Assembly (NCBI GenBank): GCA_965224275.1 | Contig: CBDCYR010000002.1 | Location: 558,001-622,000 of the forward strand | Direction: 5' to 3' | DNA: 64,000 bases | Origin: CAUZWH01 sp965224275 | Lineage (GTDB): Bacteria > Pseudomonadota > Alphaproteobacteria > SHVV01 | Part shown: piece after piece, positions 63,334 to 64,000 of the stretch | Position numbering within the stretch: the stretch's first letter is position 1 | Layout: the number at the start of each line of letters is the position of its first letter | Made by a program: the position numbers and the translations under genes | The notes under the pieces: generated by a model | Seen by the model: the letters and a program-made list of their open reading frames with translations, nothing else | What the model was told of the DNA's origin: nothing | Database searches by the model: none

Positions 63334-64000
63334 AATGTCTGCGTCACGGAATTGGTGGTGATAAAGCCGAAACGGCGCAACGGGTTAGTTTGGCCCTTCT
63401 TTGGCTTGCGCAGCAGGAGGGTGGCAGCCTCATCCCAGAAATGCATAACGAAGTCGGCGCCGCCGGGAATTTTCTTACGCGCTTGCCAGCATGCTTCCGC
63501 GTAGCCATCACCCAGTTCGGAACGCATGTCCTTACCGCCGATAAACGGCGGGTTCCCTACGATAAATTCAGCCTCCGGCCATTCGGCGGGACGTGGGTTC
63601 TCGTAACGATACATTTCCACTGTCGCATCGGGATCGGGAATTTCTTCGCCGGTAATCGGGTGAAGCTTGGTGGTGGACCCGTCCCAGCGGGAGAGCGGCC
63701 TGCCCTGCCCGTCGCGCAGCAGTTCTTGTTTGTCGTAGGCCAGGATCGCGTCTTGCTCACGGATCGTGCCATAGGCGTGCAGGATTGGTTCCGCGATACG
63801 GTCTGCCGTGACAGTGCGGAGCTGCCATTTTAGGTAGCCTATCCACAGCACGAGGTCAGCGATGGCGACGGCACGTGGGTTGATTTCCAGACCATAGAAC
63901 TGGTGTGGGCTGACAGTCTCACCCTCCATCACGAAACGTGGCGCGTCCTCACCTAAATCGTCTAAGGCATCGAGCACCTCACCTTCCAGCCGCTTCATCA
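63334..64000 (-). pseudogene. N6-adenine DNA methyltransferase, truncated by IS91-like copy 3
   Basis: A fragment of a large class I DNA methyltransferase, probably of the type IIG/BREX-like kind. It has GLEINPRAVAIADLVLWIGY, the catalytic NPPF in FIVGNPPFIGGKDMRSELG, and RRFGFITTNSVTQT before the break. The N terminus is outside the window. At 63334 the gene runs into the element; the normal continuation after TQT is absent on the other side. The gene is therefore inactive here, unless another copy exists. Confidence 0.85.

Noticed and set aside
63162..63833. 223-residue plus-strand frame at the IS/methyltransferase junction
   Set aside because: Spans the IS boundary and is antisense to the methyltransferase; a chance frame.
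1..64000. CRISPR array, prophage or integrative element with attachment sites
   Set aside because: No regularly spaced repeats, no structural phage genes, and tRNA-Gln has no duplicated 3' end in the window.

Overview
The window looks like a piece of an alphaproteobacterial chromosome, most likely from the Rhodospirillales or a neighbouring order. This is inferred from gene order: uvrC-pgsA-mobB-moeA-moaD-moaE, ubiK/lgt/midA/pgeF, prs-rplY-pth, a petABC (cytochrome bc1) operon, and moxR-DUF58-DUF4159. The base composition is moderately GC-rich. There is no rRNA, one tRNA (Gln, UUG), no CRISPR and no phage module.

Layout. Positions 1-3857 hold a DUF1538 / PII-like / CBS cassette (DUF1538 gene frameshifted), a Ca/Na-type antiporter and two folate-type genes. 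An AT-rich gap with DnaA-box-like 9-mers (3858-4240) precedes uvrC, pgsA and a molybdenum-cofactor operon (mobB, moeA, moaD, moaE). From 9.4 to 16.7 kb come an alcohol dehydrogenase, ilvE, an OmpR/EnvZ-type pair, csaA, a TetR regulator, proC, ybjN and ubiK. From 16.9 to 22.2 kb come lgt, a MidA-type methyltransferase, pgeF, prs, rplY and pth. A maoC-type gene is split by an IS256-family element (22.36-23.76 kb). Then follow a dienelactone hydrolase, a split class II aldolase/short-chain dehydrogenase, and a methylthioadenosine salvage operon (mtnP-apt-mtnA, minus strand). Next are petABC, trmL, hemF, a secreted protein of unknown function, an orphan DUF1116 protein, cca with three small partners, and the four-gene moxR/DUF58/DUF4159 cluster (38.8-45.7 kb).

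The right third is disturbed by mobile DNA. A glutathionyl-hydroquinone-reductase-type gene is cut at one base by an IS91-like element that also carries a tyrosine recombinase. The 3' 2,332 bp of this element is duplicated in tandem (47458-52447). A third, inverted copy (60678-63333) joins a broken N6-adenine DNA methyltransferase to a scrambled pair of small genes. Between the copies lie an intact second glutathione-transferase paralogue, msrB, yqgE, tRNA-Gln, a collapsed PAS/receiver sensor gene, and a small polysaccharide-type region: a winged-helix regulator, a NusG/RfaH-like factor, a WecA-like transferase and a WlbA-like oxidoreductase.

At least seven loci are broken: DUF1538, maoC, aldolase/SDR, the first GST, the PAS/receiver gene, the methyltransferase, and the small-gene chimera at 60.3-60.7 kb. 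The near-identical IS copies point to recent transposition and gene decay. The most interesting functional hypothesis is that the fused aldolase-dehydrogenase beside mtnP-apt-mtnA served a methylthio (DHAP-shunt-like) salvage route rather than rhamnose catabolism. The most interesting regulatory signal is a set of four CGTTCA half-sites in front of the winged-helix/NusG-like pair.
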